DNA of 64,000 nt, from contig CAWHXR010000001.1 of the NCBI GenBank assembly GCA_963833375.1, positions 930,001 to 994,000 of the forward strand, given 5' to 3'. Shown piece after piece: positions 1 through 8,875 of this stretch (position 1 is its first letter; each line of letters starts with the position of its first letter). Below the pieces are notes generated by a model, which saw only the letters and a program-made list of their open reading frames with translations, was not told where the DNA came from and made no database searches. The position numbers and the translations under genes were made by a program. This stretch comes from DASUPK01 sp963833375 (lineage in GTDB: Bacteria > Actinomycetota > Thermoleophilia > Solirubrobacterales > 70-9).

Positions 1-97
1 GCTACGCGATCTCTTAGCCAAGGCGCTCGAGGGCCACTCGCTCGCGATCTCGGCCTAGGCCGGACGCGGGGCGGAGGCCTCAGCGCGACCGACACCG

Positions 98-183
98 GCC
101 GGGGTGGCGCAACTGGTCGACGCAGCGCCCTTAAAAGGCGCGGTCCCCTCGGGGACATGTGGGTTCGAATCCCGCCCCCGGCA
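98..183 (+). tRNA. tRNA-Leu (anticodon TAA)
   Basis: Complete class II tRNA of 86 nt. The acceptor stem GCCGGGG (98-104) pairs with CCCCGGC, and A at 183 is the discriminator base. The anticodon stem GCGCC/GGCGC (125-129/137-141) closes a seven-base loop with TAA at 132-134. A long variable arm follows, as expected for leucine tRNA. The T arm carries TTCGAAT. CCA is not encoded. The stop codon of the minus-strand neighbour begins at the next base. Confidence 0.95.
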
Positions 184-492
184 CTACTTCTCCTTGAGGC
201 GCTCCTCGACCGAGCGGACCTTGTCGTCCAGGGTCTGCTCCTTGTCGCGGCGTTCGTCGAGCTTCAGCACCGTGTAGACCCTCGGAAGTCCCAGCTCGAA
301 GGGCACACGGTGCAGCTCGGCGACGACCGCGAGGATGTCCTCGGTCGAGCCCTCGAGTGAGGTCCCCATCGCGTGCAGCCGGTAGCCGACCTTGTCCTGG
401 TCGGCGAGCCGGCGCTGGATCTCCGCGATGTACTCGCCGGCGCTGGGATCCGAGCGCCCGAGGCCGATCACGGTGAGGTCGGCGGTCGCCAT
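184..492 (-). CDS. MTH1187 family thiamine-binding protein
   Basis: A 102-residue protein matching the MTH1187/YqgV (DUF77) family, small ferredoxin-like-fold proteins some of which bind thiamine. Family features seen: an N-terminal beta strand ending VIGLGR, the stretch YRLHAMGTSLEG in the middle, and RVYTVLKLDERRD near the C-terminus. Length is normal for the family. It converges on the tRNA-Leu with no gap. The thiamine link is family knowledge; nothing nearby confirms a substrate. Confidence 0.8.
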   Translation of the reverse strand: MATADLTVIGLGRSDPSAGEYIAEIQRRLADQDKVGYRLHAMGTSLEGSTEDILAVVAELHRVPFELGLPRVYTVLKLDERRDKEQTLDDKVRSVEERLKEK

Positions 493-522
493 GGCCCTGC
501 ATCATGCCCCTCCCTGACGGGT

Positions 523-1173
523 ATGGTCGCACTGGTGAACGTCGTCATTGTCGGAGGCCACGGCAAGATCGCCATACGTCTCGCGAAGATCCTCGTCGAG
601 CGCGGCGACAGCCCGCGCGGGATCATCCGCAAGGCCGAGCAGGCGGAGGACCTGGAGAAGATCGGCGCCGAGCCGGTCGTGCTCGACATCGAGAACGTCG
701 AAATCGACGACGCGGTCGCGGGCGCCGACGCGGTCGTCTTCGCGGCCGGCGCGGGGCCGGGCAGCGGCCCGGCGCGCAAGCGCACCGTGGACTACGCCGG
801 CGCGGTCAAGCTCGCGGACGCCGCCGCCTCCCATCAGATCCGCCGCTACGCGATCATCAGCGCGATCGGTGCCAACCATCCCGAGCGCTGGTCGGGCGAC
901 ATGGGCCCCTACTACGAGGCCAAGGCGAAGGCCGACAGGTACGTGATGGACAGCGGCCTCGACTACACGATCGTGCGGCCCGGTCGCTTGACCGACGACG
1001 AGGGCACCGGCAGGGTCGATGCGGCCGAGACGATCGAGGGCGGCGGCTCCATCGCGCGCAACGACGTCGCGCTCGTGCTCGCGGAGGTGCTCACCGCGGA
1101 CAACGCGATCGGCAAGTCATTCGACCTCGTCAGCGGCGAAACGCCAGTCGCGGAGGCGATCGCCGCGCTGTAG
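523..1173 (+). CDS. NAD(P)-binding oxidoreductase, atypical short-chain dehydrogenase
   Basis: About 216 residues in a Rossmann fold of the NAD(P)H-binding (YwnB-like, atypical SDR) type. The dinucleotide loop VIVGGHGKIA is at the N-terminus, and an Arg after the second strand (IIRK) suggests NADP preference. YYEAKAKAD supplies the YxxxK-like pair and YTIVRPGRL is a family hallmark. ATG 523 and GTG 535 are both possible starts; 523 is chosen because it leaves a few residues before the first strand. The substrate is unknown. The cyclase gene begins 15 nt downstream, so they may share a transcript. Confidence 0.75.
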   Translation: MVALVNVVIVGGHGKIAIRLAKILVERGDSPRGIIRKAEQAEDLEKIGAEPVVLDIENVEIDDAVAGADAVVFAAGAGPGSGPARKRTVDYAGAVKLADAAASHQIRRYAIISAIGANHPERWSGDMGPYYEAKAKADRYVMDSGLDYTIVRPGRLTDDEGTGRVDAAETIEGGGSIARNDVALVLAEVLTADNAIGKSFDLVSGETPVAEAIAAL

Positions 1174-1188
1174 GACAATGGGTGGTTC

Positions 1189-2880
1189 ATGTCCCACCCG
1201 CTCACATGGCTGTACCGGAAGCTGGGGCGCCGTTACCCGGCCGTCTTCATCACGGTCGAGCTGCAGACCGCGTTCATCGTCGCGACGGGGGCCGTCGCGC
1301 TGTTCAGCTTCTACTACTCGGTCTCCCAGGGGGACTTCCTCAAGATCCTCGCGATCACACTGGCCCTGACAGCGGTGGCGATCGGCGTCGTGCTCGTCCG
1401 GGTGCTGAAGAGGCTGCGGCCGCTGAACGCCTGGATCGGCGGCGCGCGCTCCTCCGAGCAGACCGCCGAGGCATGGCAGCTCGCCGTCAACATGCCGATG
1501 GAGCTGATCCGGCGGGACTTCCTGCTGCCCATCCTGGTCACCCTTGCGACGGTCGTCGCCTCGGTGATCATCCTTCAGCTCAGCTGGCTCGCCTTCTTCC
1601 CGATCACGATCGCGGCGCTGCTCTCGGTCGCCTACGCGGCGACCCTGCACTACCTCGCCCTCGAGCTGGCGATGCGGCCGATCCTCTTCGACATCAACGC
1701 CGCGCTCGACATGCCGGTGCGGATCGACCGGCCGGTCGTCCCGCTGCGAGTGAAGCTGCTCGGCTCGCTGCCGTTGATCAACGTGATCACCGGCATCGTG
1801 GTCGCGGCGCTGACGGCGGATGGCGGCGGCACCGACGCGCTCGGGATCAACGTGCTGATCGCCCTGTTCGTCTCCTTCACCGTGAGCTTCGAGCTGACCG
1901 TGCTGCTCTCGCGCTCGATCCTGCGCCCGATCGAAGACCTCGAGGCGGCGACGGAGCGGATCCGCCAGGGCCGCTTCGACGAGCACGTCCCGGTGACGAC
2001 CTCGGATGAGTTCGGGGAGCTCTCCTCGGCCTTCAACCAGATGGTCGACGGGCTGGCCGAGCGCGAGCGCCTTCGCGAGGCGTTCGGCACGTACCTCGAC
2101 GAGGAGGTCGCCCAACACCTGATCAGCGAGGACTTCGAGCCGCACGGCGAGGAGGTCGAGGTCTCGCTCGTCTTCGTCGACGTGCGCGACTTCACCGCCG
2201 CGGCCGCAGAGGCCGACGCTCCGGAGATCGTCGCGCGGCTCAACGAGCTCTTCGAGTGCATCGTTCCGATCGTCGCCCGCCATCGCGGGCACATCGACCA
2301 GTTCATCGGTGACGCGGTGCTCGCGGTTTTCGGCGCGCCCGAGCGCGTCCCCCAGCACGCCGACCGCGCCGTCCAGTGCGCCGTGGAGCTGGCCCGCACC
2401 ATCAACAGCCGCCGGCCCGGCGGATTCGAGGTGGGCGTCGGGGTCAACTCGGGCAAGGTCGTCGCGGGATCGATCGGCGGCGCGGGCCGCCTCGCCTTCA
2501 GCGTGATCGGCGATGCTGTCAACCTCTGCTCACGGGTGGAGGGGGCGACCCGCGACACCGGCGACCCTGTGCTGATCACCGCCGACACCCGCGCGCTCCT
2601 ATCGGACACGATCGAGGTGGAGTCGCGGGGCGTCCGCGAGATCCGCGGCTATGACCGCAGGGTCGAGCTGTTCGCTCCCGTCGTCCCGGTCGCGGTCGCC
2701 ACAGGGCCGGGCGCCGACGTCAACGACCCGCTCGGCGATCCGACGGTGGGCGGCCTCGGCCGCGCGGCGGCTCCCGGCGATGCCCTCGGGCGCACCTCGC
2801 GCCCAGGCCCCGGGGTGGGCCGCGCCGGCGTCCGTCACGACGGGGGACTCGGCAAGACGCATACGCTGCCCGGTTCCTGA
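1189..2880 (+). CDS. Class III adenylate/guanylate cyclase with HAMP domain
   Basis: A 563-residue membrane protein. Several hydrophobic segments lie between about residues 20 and 240. A HAMP linker (about 238-290, with the DEFGELSSAFNQM signature) leads into a class III cyclase domain (about 320-495). Likely metal-binding aspartates are D331 in FVDVRDF and D375 in GDAVLAVFGAP. The last 65 residues are a Gly/Pro/Arg-rich tail with no recognised domain. It should make cyclic nucleotide from a nucleoside triphosphate at the inner membrane face in response to an unknown signal. The architecture is common in actinobacteria. Confidence 0.88.
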   Translation: MSHPLTWLYRKLGRRYPAVFITVELQTAFIVATGAVALFSFYYSVSQGDFLKILAITLALTAVAIGVVLVRVLKRLRPLNAWIGGARSSEQTAEAWQLAVNMPMELIRRDFLLPILVTLATVVASVIILQLSWLAFFPITIAALLSVAYAATLHYLALELAMRPILFDINAALDMPVRIDRPVVPLRVKLLGSLPLINVITGIVVAALTADGGGTDALGINVLIALFVSFTVSFELTVLLSRSILRPIEDLEAATERIRQGRFDEHVPVTTSDEFGELSSAFNQMVDGLAERERLREAFGTYLDEEVAQHLISEDFEPHGEEVEVSLVFVDVRDFTAAAAEADAPEIVARLNELFECIVPIVARHRGHIDQFIGDAVLAVFGAPERVPQHADRAVQCAVELARTINSRRPGGFEVGVGVNSGKVVAGSIGGAGRLAFSVIGDAVNLCSRVEGATRDTGDPVLITADTRALLSDTIEVESRGVREIRGYDRRVELFAPVVPVAVATGPGADVNDPLGDPTVGGLGRAAAPGDALGRTSRPGPGVGRAGVRHDGGLGKTHTLPGS

Positions 2881-3077
2881 CCCGTTGCGGATCGCCTGTT
2901 TCGCCGCGCCGCGCGCAGGCGAAGTTAGTGGGCCGCCACCCATCCGGGAGGCGGCGACCCACAAACCCCCTACTCCCTTGGTCCCCCCGGCGCTCAAACG
3001 ACTATGCGGCACTGCCCTCCGTCCCGCAACCTTTGAATTCGGTAAATCCCTTACCTATACGTAAGGGGGGAATTGCG

Positions 3078-3866
3078 GTGGCATGGAGTAAGACTGCAGG
3101 GATGGCGAAGGCGCTGGCGACCGAGCCCCCGAGTGGGGTTCCCGAGAAGAAGCTCGACCGGCTCTTCCGCGGCCCCCTCGAGGAGTTCACCGCGACCCGC
3201 AACGAGCTGGCGAAGTCACTGCGCTCCGAGGGCAAGACCGAGGCGGCGGACTGGGTGAAGGGCCTGCAGAAGCCGACCCGCGCCGCCTGGATCGTCAACC
3301 AGGTGGCAGGCAAGAACGGCAAAGCGCTGCACCAGCTGCTGCGCGCCAGCGCCGAGCTGCGGGACGCGCAGGACGAGATGCTCGCCGGGTCCACGAATCA
3401 CCGGAAGCTGCGCGAGAGCGCCCAGCGGGAGCGCAAGGCGATCGAGTCGCTGACCGGGACAGCCGAGCAGATCGGCGGGCAGAACAGCGTCGGCGAGCAG
3501 ATCCTCGCCCGGGTCTCCGAGACGCTGCAGGCTGCGGCGAGCGACCCCGAGGTGGCCGAGGCGATCGAGCGCGGCCGCCTCACCCGCGAGCAGCGGGCCG
3601 CATCGATCGGGCTGATCGGTCCGGCCACCCCCGCCCGGCGGACCAAGAAGGAGGAGGACCGTGAGGAGCTCAGCCGGCGGTCGCGCCGTGAGCAGGCGAA
3701 GCGCCGCCAGGCCGCGGAGCGCAAGCTGGCGGCGCTGGAGAAGAAGCTCGACCGCGAGCGAGGGAGGCTCGAGCGCGCGCGGGAGGCGGCCGAGGAGGCC
3801 GAGCGACGGTTTCACGAGGCGGAGCTCGACGCCAACGCCGCCCGGCGAGCCCTGGACGAGATGTAA
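3078..3866 (+). CDS. Coiled-coil hypothetical protein
   Basis: About 262 residues of unknown function. The first half is mainly helical and contains TRAAWIVNQVAG; the last 80 residues are a highly charged Arg/Glu/Ala coiled coil. GTG 3078 is chosen over ATG 3102 because an AGGGGGG ribosome binding site lies seven bases upstream. The ATP-grasp gene starts 25 nt downstream, so they may be co-transcribed. The 197 nt before it contain an AT-rich TTACCTATACGTAAGG stretch that could be a promoter. I do not recognise a function. Confidence 0.65.
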   Translation: MAWSKTAGMAKALATEPPSGVPEKKLDRLFRGPLEEFTATRNELAKSLRSEGKTEAADWVKGLQKPTRAAWIVNQVAGKNGKALHQLLRASAELRDAQDEMLAGSTNHRKLRESAQRERKAIESLTGTAEQIGGQNSVGEQILARVSETLQAAASDPEVAEAIERGRLTREQRAASIGLIGPATPARRTKKEEDREELSRRSRREQAKRRQAAERKLAALEKKLDRERGRLERAREAAEEAERRFHEAELDANAARRALDEM

Positions 3867-3891
3867 GGAATGAAATCGCCGGTCCGCGGGA

Positions 3892-5304
3892 ATGACCGGC
3901 GACATGAAGGGCGGGACTGCGGCACGGACGCCGTACACCCCCGAGCAATTCGACGAGGCAATCGAGCCCGACGGCGAGCCCCGCGGCCACTACGCCGAGC
4001 TGCTCCCCGCGCTCGAGGAACTCGACCTGGAGAAGGCGGCCGCGGAGCTGCGGGATCATCTCCGGCAGCGGGGCGTGGACTTCAAAGGTGACGAGGGCCC
4101 GGAGGAGTTTCCCCTCGACCTGGTGCCGCGACTGCTGAGCTCGGCCGAGTGGGAGGAGCTCGAGGCGGGGCTTCGACAGCGCGCCGCCGCCCTCAACGCC
4201 TTCATCCACGACGCCTACACGGAGCAGCGGGTCGTCCGCGAGGGCGTGGTCCCCGCTCGCCTGATCGAGACTTCCCAGAACTTCGAAGCCGAGATGGTCG
4301 GGGTGGAGGTGCGTGGCCCGTACGCGCCCGTGATCGGCTTCGACGTCGTCCGCGGCGACGACGGGCGCTTCCAGATCCTGGAGGACAACTGCATGAACCC
4401 CTCGGGGATCGCCTACGCGCTGGCCGCCCGCAACGCGATCGACACCTTCGTCCCGCTCCAGCCGCCAGCCGAGCGCCGCGACATCGCCTACGCCGTCGAA
4501 TTGCTCTCCGGGGTGCTCGCCGCGGCCGTGCCGAACGGCGAGGGCGAGCCGAGCGCCGCGCTGATCTCCGAGGGCGAGGAGAACGGCGCTTGGTACGAGC
4601 ACGTCGTCCTGTCGGAGCGGCTCGGCATCCCGATCGTCGATCCGGAGAATCTCGAGGTCCGCGAGGGCAGGCTCTACGGGGTGCCCGCAGGGGGGCGCCC
4701 CGTAGAGCTTCAGGTGATCTACCTGCGCGACCAGGTGGCCCAGCTCCGCGACGATCAGGGCGACCCGACCTGGCAGCACGAGCTGCTGGAGCCCGTCCGC
4801 ATGGGCAACCTGAGCACCGTGAGCGCCTTCGGCTCGGGCGTCGGCGACGACAAGCTCACCCACGCCTACTCCGAGCAGCTGATCCGCTTCTACCTCGGCG
4901 AGGAGCCGATCATCCCGATCGTCAAGACCTACGACCTCGCGGTGGACGAGCAGCGCGAGGCGGCCTTCGAGCGGATCGACGAGCTGGTCGTGAAGCCGCG
5001 GGCCGAGCTGGGGGGCAGGGGGGTGGTGATCGGCAGGCAGTCGAGCCCGGCCGAGCGAGAGGAGGTGATGGAGCTCGCGCGCGAGACGTCCGAGGACTAC
5101 ATCGCCCAGGAGACCGTCCGGCTCTCGACCCACCCGACCTATTGCGACGGCCGGCTGGAGCCCCGGCACATCGACCTGCGTGCCTTCGCCTACGGGGACG
5201 AGATCGCCCCGGGAGGGCTGACCCGGGTGGCGATGGAGCGCGGCTCCCTGGTCGTCAACAGCACCCAGGGCGGCGGCGCCAAGGACACCTGGGTGCTCTC
5301 GTGA
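3892..5304 (+). CDS. Circularly permuted ATP-grasp protein
   Basis: A 470-residue protein of the circularly permuted ATP-grasp type 2 family (DUF404/DUF407). Recognisable elements are FQILEDNCMNPSGIAYAL (about residues 160-177), a central LRDQVAQLRDD region, and the C-terminal VVKPRAELGGRGVVIG and ahidLRAFAYGDEI-type strands that place ATP and metal ligands. Such proteins are thought to make peptide or amide bonds, but no substrate is assigned. It ends 30 nt before the ThDP enzyme gene and probably shares its transcript. Confidence 0.82.
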   Translation: MTGDMKGGTAARTPYTPEQFDEAIEPDGEPRGHYAELLPALEELDLEKAAAELRDHLRQRGVDFKGDEGPEEFPLDLVPRLLSSAEWEELEAGLRQRAAALNAFIHDAYTEQRVVREGVVPARLIETSQNFEAEMVGVEVRGPYAPVIGFDVVRGDDGRFQILEDNCMNPSGIAYALAARNAIDTFVPLQPPAERRDIAYAVELLSGVLAAAVPNGEGEPSAALISEGEENGAWYEHVVLSERLGIPIVDPENLEVREGRLYGVPAGGRPVELQVIYLRDQVAQLRDDQGDPTWQHELLEPVRMGNLSTVSAFGSGVGDDKLTHAYSEQLIRFYLGEEPIIPIVKTYDLAVDEQREAAFERIDELVVKPRAELGGRGVVIGRQSSPAEREEVMELARETSEDYIAQETVRLSTHPTYCDGRLEPRHIDLRAFAYGDEIAPGGLTRVAMERGSLVVNSTQGGGAKDTWVLS

Positions 5305-5334
5305 GACCGGTCTCCGCGCGGTAGTCTCGCGTCG

Positions 5335-7002
5335 ATGGCCGAGGGCGTCGAGGAGAAGGTCGAGGGCGCGGCGGCGCACGAGAACGCCGGCGCGGTCCAC
5401 GGCGGTCGGCTGGTCGCCCAGGCGATGAAGAGCCGCGGCGCGACCAAGCTCTTCAGCCTCTCCGGCGGCCATCTCTTCTCCATCTACGACGGCTGCAAGG
5501 AGGAGGGCATCGAGGTGGTGGACACCCGCCACGAGCAGTCCGCCGCCTTCGCCGCGATCGGCTGGGCCAAGGCGCTCCGCGAGCCGGGCATCTGCGCGCT
5601 GACCGCCGGCTGCGGTGTCACCAACGGGATGAGCGCGCTCGCCTCGGCGCAGGCCGATGGCGTGCCGCTGGTCACCCTCGGCGGCCGGGCGCCGGAGATG
5701 AGGTGGGGGATGGGGTCGCTGCAGGAGATCGACCACCTGCCCTTCGTGCAGCCGCTGGTCAAGTCGGCCCAGACCGTCAAGGACCCGGCGAAGATCGCCC
5801 GTACCACCGCGGAGGCGATCGACACCGCCGCCACCGCACCGCTCGGCCCGACCTTCGTCGACTACCCGCTAGACGTCGTCTTCTCGGAGGCCGAGACCGA
5901 GATCCCCGACGCGCCCGCGCAATCCGACCGCCCCGCCGAAGGCGCCGGCGAGGCCGCGAAGCTCCTCTCCGAGGCCGAACGCCCGGCGATCATGGCCGGC
6001 TCCAACCTCTACTGGGCCTACGCGGAGTCCGAGCTGCGCGAGCTTGCCGAGGCCCTCGGCATCCCTGTCTTCCTCAACGGCCTCGGTCGCGGCTGCTTCC
6101 CGCCCGACCACGAGCTCTACTTCGCCCGCGCCCGCGGCGCAGGGCTGAAGGGCTGCGACGTCTGCCTGCTGATCGGCCTCCCCCTCGACTTCCGGCTCGA
6201 CTTCGGCGGCAGGGTCTCGGAGGACGCGAACCTGATCCAGCTCGACTTCGGGCAATCCCGGCTCGCCAAGACTCGCCAGCCCGACCTGGCCCTGGTCGGC
6301 GACATCGGCGCCACCCTGACCGCGATCCGCGAATCGGCCTCCGGCGACCCTAAGCGGACCGCCTCGTGGGTCGAGGAGCTCCGTCGCACCGAGACCGAGA
6401 AGCGGGCCGAGGAGCAGGAGATGCTCGACGACGAGCGCTCCCCGATGCATCCGATGCGGGTCTACCGCGAGCTCGGCGACTTCCTCGACCGCGACGCGAT
6501 CGTGGTCGGCGACGGCGGCGACTTCGTCAGCTTCGCCGGCCGCGTCTGGGAGACCTGGGAGCCGGGCACCTGGATGGACCCAGGCCCCTTCGGATGCCTC
6601 GGCGCGGGCCCCGGCCAAGCGATCGGCGCGAAGCTCGCCCACCCCGAGCGCCAGGTCTGCCTGCTGCTCGGCGACGGTGCCTTCGGTTTCTCCGGCATGG
6701 AGTTCGACACGATGGCCCGCCACAGCCTGCCGATCGTCGCCGTGATGGGCAACAACGGCATCTGGGCGCTCGAGCATCACCCGATGAAGTTCCTCTACGG
6801 CTACTCGCTCGCCGCCGAGCTCCGGCCCGAGACCCGCTACGACGAGGTCGTCTCGGCCCTCGGCTGCCACGGCGAGCTGGTTCGCTCGCCCGACGAGCTC
6901 CGCCCGGCGCTCGACCGGGCCTTCGCCTCGGGCAAGCCCGCGCTGGTCAACGTCCTCACCGATCCCGAGGTCGTCTATCCGCGAAGGACTAACCTAGCCT
7001 GA
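5335..7002 (+). CDS. Thiamine-diphosphate enzyme, acetolactate synthase-like
   Basis: A 555-residue enzyme with the three-domain layout of the acetolactate synthase/oxalyl-CoA decarboxylase family. The N-terminal PYR domain has the catalytic glutamate in DTRHEQSAAFAAIGWA. The C-terminal PP domain has the Mg/ThDP motif starting GDGAFGFSGMEFDT and ending in MGNNG. It could act on a 2-oxoacid or an acyl-CoA; the substrate cannot be told from sequence. A DUF5661 gene overlaps its stop codon by one base, indicating translational coupling. Confidence 0.82.
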   Translation: MAEGVEEKVEGAAAHENAGAVHGGRLVAQAMKSRGATKLFSLSGGHLFSIYDGCKEEGIEVVDTRHEQSAAFAAIGWAKALREPGICALTAGCGVTNGMSALASAQADGVPLVTLGGRAPEMRWGMGSLQEIDHLPFVQPLVKSAQTVKDPAKIARTTAEAIDTAATAPLGPTFVDYPLDVVFSEAETEIPDAPAQSDRPAEGAGEAAKLLSEAERPAIMAGSNLYWAYAESELRELAEALGIPVFLNGLGRGCFPPDHELYFARARGAGLKGCDVCLLIGLPLDFRLDFGGRVSEDANLIQLDFGQSRLAKTRQPDLALVGDIGATLTAIRESASGDPKRTASWVEELRRTETEKRAEEQEMLDDERSPMHPMRVYRELGDFLDRDAIVVGDGGDFVSFAGRVWETWEPGTWMDPGPFGCLGAGPGQAIGAKLAHPERQVCLLLGDGAFGFSGMEFDTMARHSLPIVAVMGNNGIWALEHHPMKFLYGYSLAAELRPETRYDEVVSALGCHGELVRSPDELRPALDRAFASGKPALVNVLTDPEVVYPRRTNLA

Positions 7003-7277
7003 TGGCGGCCAAGAGGAAGGTCAGCGCCGAGCACGCCCGAAGCATCGGCGAGCAGATCGGGATCGACTGGGATTCGGCCCCGTTCGACGTCGAGCAGTTC
7101 CGGATGGGGATGGAGGTCGAGTTCGAGCACGGCAGCCACGATCCCGCGACCAATGTCACTGACGACGATCCGATCGTCACCGGCAAAATCGCCCTCGCGC
7201 ACCTGAACGAATTCGCCGACTACTACACACGCCTTCGGAAGATGGAGGCGGAGGCCGAGGGGGGTTCGGGGAGCTAG
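7002..7277 (+). CDS. DUF5661 family protein
   Basis: A 91-residue protein with the DUF5661 pattern: FRMGMEVEFEHG, then NVTDDDPIVTGKIALAHLNEFADYYTRL. The function of the family is unknown. Its ATG overlaps the TGA of the ThDP enzyme, so it is very likely translated with it. Its own stop overlaps the last 4 nt of the convergent membrane-protein gene. Confidence 0.75.
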   Translation: MAAKRKVSAEHARSIGEQIGIDWDSAPFDVEQFRMGMEVEFEHGSHDPATNVTDDDPIVTGKIALAHLNEFADYYTRLRKMEAEAEGGSGS

Positions 7278-8227
7278 GCCGTGACCGGCGCCGGGTTGGG
7301 CGCTCGCCGCAGCCAGAGCCGGTCCACCAGCGCCCAGCTCGCGAAGCAGAGCGCGCCGGCGGCGGCGGTCGCCGTCAGCAGTGCGCCGGCGGCGGCAGAG
7401 GCGGCCACCCCGTTGGTGCCGAGGATCAGCACCGCCGCGGCGGCGCCGAGGCTCGGCCCGACCGGGAAGAGCCCCACGACGGCCAGCCCGATCAGCAGTG
7501 CGGTCGAGTCGAGCACCGAGGCGTTGACACCGCTCCAGTTGAGCAGCAGCCAGTTCCGCGCGATCTGCAGCACCACGGCGACGCAGACCAGGGCGATGAT
7601 CCGGCTGCGGCCCTCCATGCCCCGCAGCACCGCCAAGCCGGACCAGACGCCGTCGCGCCGGTGGCGCGCCACCCTCTGCATCCAGCCGATCACCGCGGCC
7701 ATCCCCGCGAAGCAGACCAGCGGCACCCACCAGGGCACGCCGAGCGGGCCGACCAGCGTGAAGGAGCAGATCGCGGCGAGCGCCGCCTCGATCACCACGA
7801 TCGGCAGCTCGGCCGCGAGCAGGACCGAGGCGCGCGGGCACTCAGTCGGCGCCGAGCGCCGCAGCGCAGCGATTCGCACGGCGAGACCGAACTGGCCGTT
7901 GAAGATGTTGCCGAGATAGCCGATGCTGGAGGCGCGGTAGAGACGCCGGCGGCTGACGCTGCCACCCGCCGCGTCGACGCAGACACCCCAGGCCTCGCTG
8001 CGGGCGAGCAGCCAGAGGACGTGGAGCGCGACGGCGCATCCCAGCACCCAGAAGGGCGCCGAGCCGAGCGCGACCATGAACTGGTGGCCGTGGCCGGCAA
8101 GCCCGATGGCGAGCGCGATCGCAACCACGCCGCCCCCCGCCAGACTCACCGCGGTCGGGTGTCGGCGGAGCATCGAGCGCAAAGCCGCCACCCGGGTGCG
8201 GATCAAACGAATCGGTCCATTCGCCAA
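7274..8227 (-). CDS. YbhN/AglD-like integral membrane protein
   Basis: A 317-residue protein with about eight hydrophobic helices. The order of segments and the YLGNIFNGQFGLAVRIAALRR motif after the second helix fit the lysylphosphatidylglycerol-synthase transmembrane (YbhN/UPF0104) family. In this family the equivalent region is usually NxLLPxRxGExxR, so this copy is divergent. A flippase or lipid-handling role is a family-level guess. It overlaps the DUF5661 gene by 4 nt at the 3' end. Confidence 0.65.
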   Translation of the reverse strand: MANGPIRLIRTRVAALRSMLRRHPTAVSLAGGGVVAIALAIGLAGHGHQFMVALGSAPFWVLGCAVALHVLWLLARSEAWGVCVDAAGGSVSRRRLYRASSIGYLGNIFNGQFGLAVRIAALRRSAPTECPRASVLLAAELPIVVIEAALAAICSFTLVGPLGVPWWVPLVCFAGMAAVIGWMQRVARHRRDGVWSGLAVLRGMEGRSRIIALVCVAVVLQIARNWLLLNWSGVNASVLDSTALLIGLAVVGLFPVGPSLGAAAAVLILGTNGVAASAAAGALLTATAAAGALCFASWALVDRLWLRRAPNPAPVTA

Positions 8228-8341
8228 GACAGCCTAGCCCTCCTGGCGACTCCCTACACTGGGTTGGACGCATTCGCTCGGTGGTTTCTCCCCTCATCCT
8301 TCGCGCGAACCTCATCCCAGAGGGTGCAGGAGGTGGCATCG

Positions 8342-8722
8342 ATGACGAATCCCGAGCCGGTGGAGGCAGCGGCCGAGAGCGCTCCGAACGGCTGGACCTG
8401 CCGCCGCTGTCAAATGACGGTGTCGTTCGCACCCGAGGTGGAGCGCCCGCGGCTGCCAGCTACCTGGGTCCAGGAGGACGGCGAGCTCTACTGCCTCGCC
8501 TGTCGCCGCGACATGGCGGGCGAGGCGGGTCTCGAGGGGGTGGCCGAAGACGTCCCCAACCAGCGCAGGCTGCAGCTTCGCTCCCAGGCCCGGATCGAGT
8601 TCGAGATCAAGCGCGATCCGGAACGTGAGGACAACCGGATCGCCAAGGCCTGCGGCACATCGACCTTCTCCGTGCGCAAGGCGCGCGCACGCCTGGGCCT
8701 CGAGCCGGGCAACCCGGCCTGA
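8342..8722 (+). CDS. Zinc-ribbon protein with HTH-like tail
   Basis: A 126-residue protein. The first half has two cysteine pairs (CRRC and CLAC) spaced like a zinc ribbon; the second half (NRIAKACGTSTFSVRKARARLGL) resembles a helix-turn-helix. The ATG is preceded by AGGAGG about 8 nt upstream. A DNA-binding role is plausible but not shown. It sits alone between a divergent membrane-protein gene and the helicase. Confidence 0.65.
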   Translation: MTNPEPVEAAAESAPNGWTCRRCQMTVSFAPEVERPRLPATWVQEDGELYCLACRRDMAGEAGLEGVAEDVPNQRRLQLRSQARIEFEIKRDPEREDNRIAKACGTSTFSVRKARARLGLEPGNPA

Positions 8723-8875
8723 CGGCCACCGACCGGCTTGGACCGGGGGGCCTGCTACCGTGGGCGGCGTCGGGTCGACCAACCGGGTCCCCGAGAGGTT
8801 CCGTTTCCTCCCTGCGCTCCGAATGCGCGTTGCGGGTCACAGGATCTCCCCAACGCACTTAAGGAGTAAGCACGT

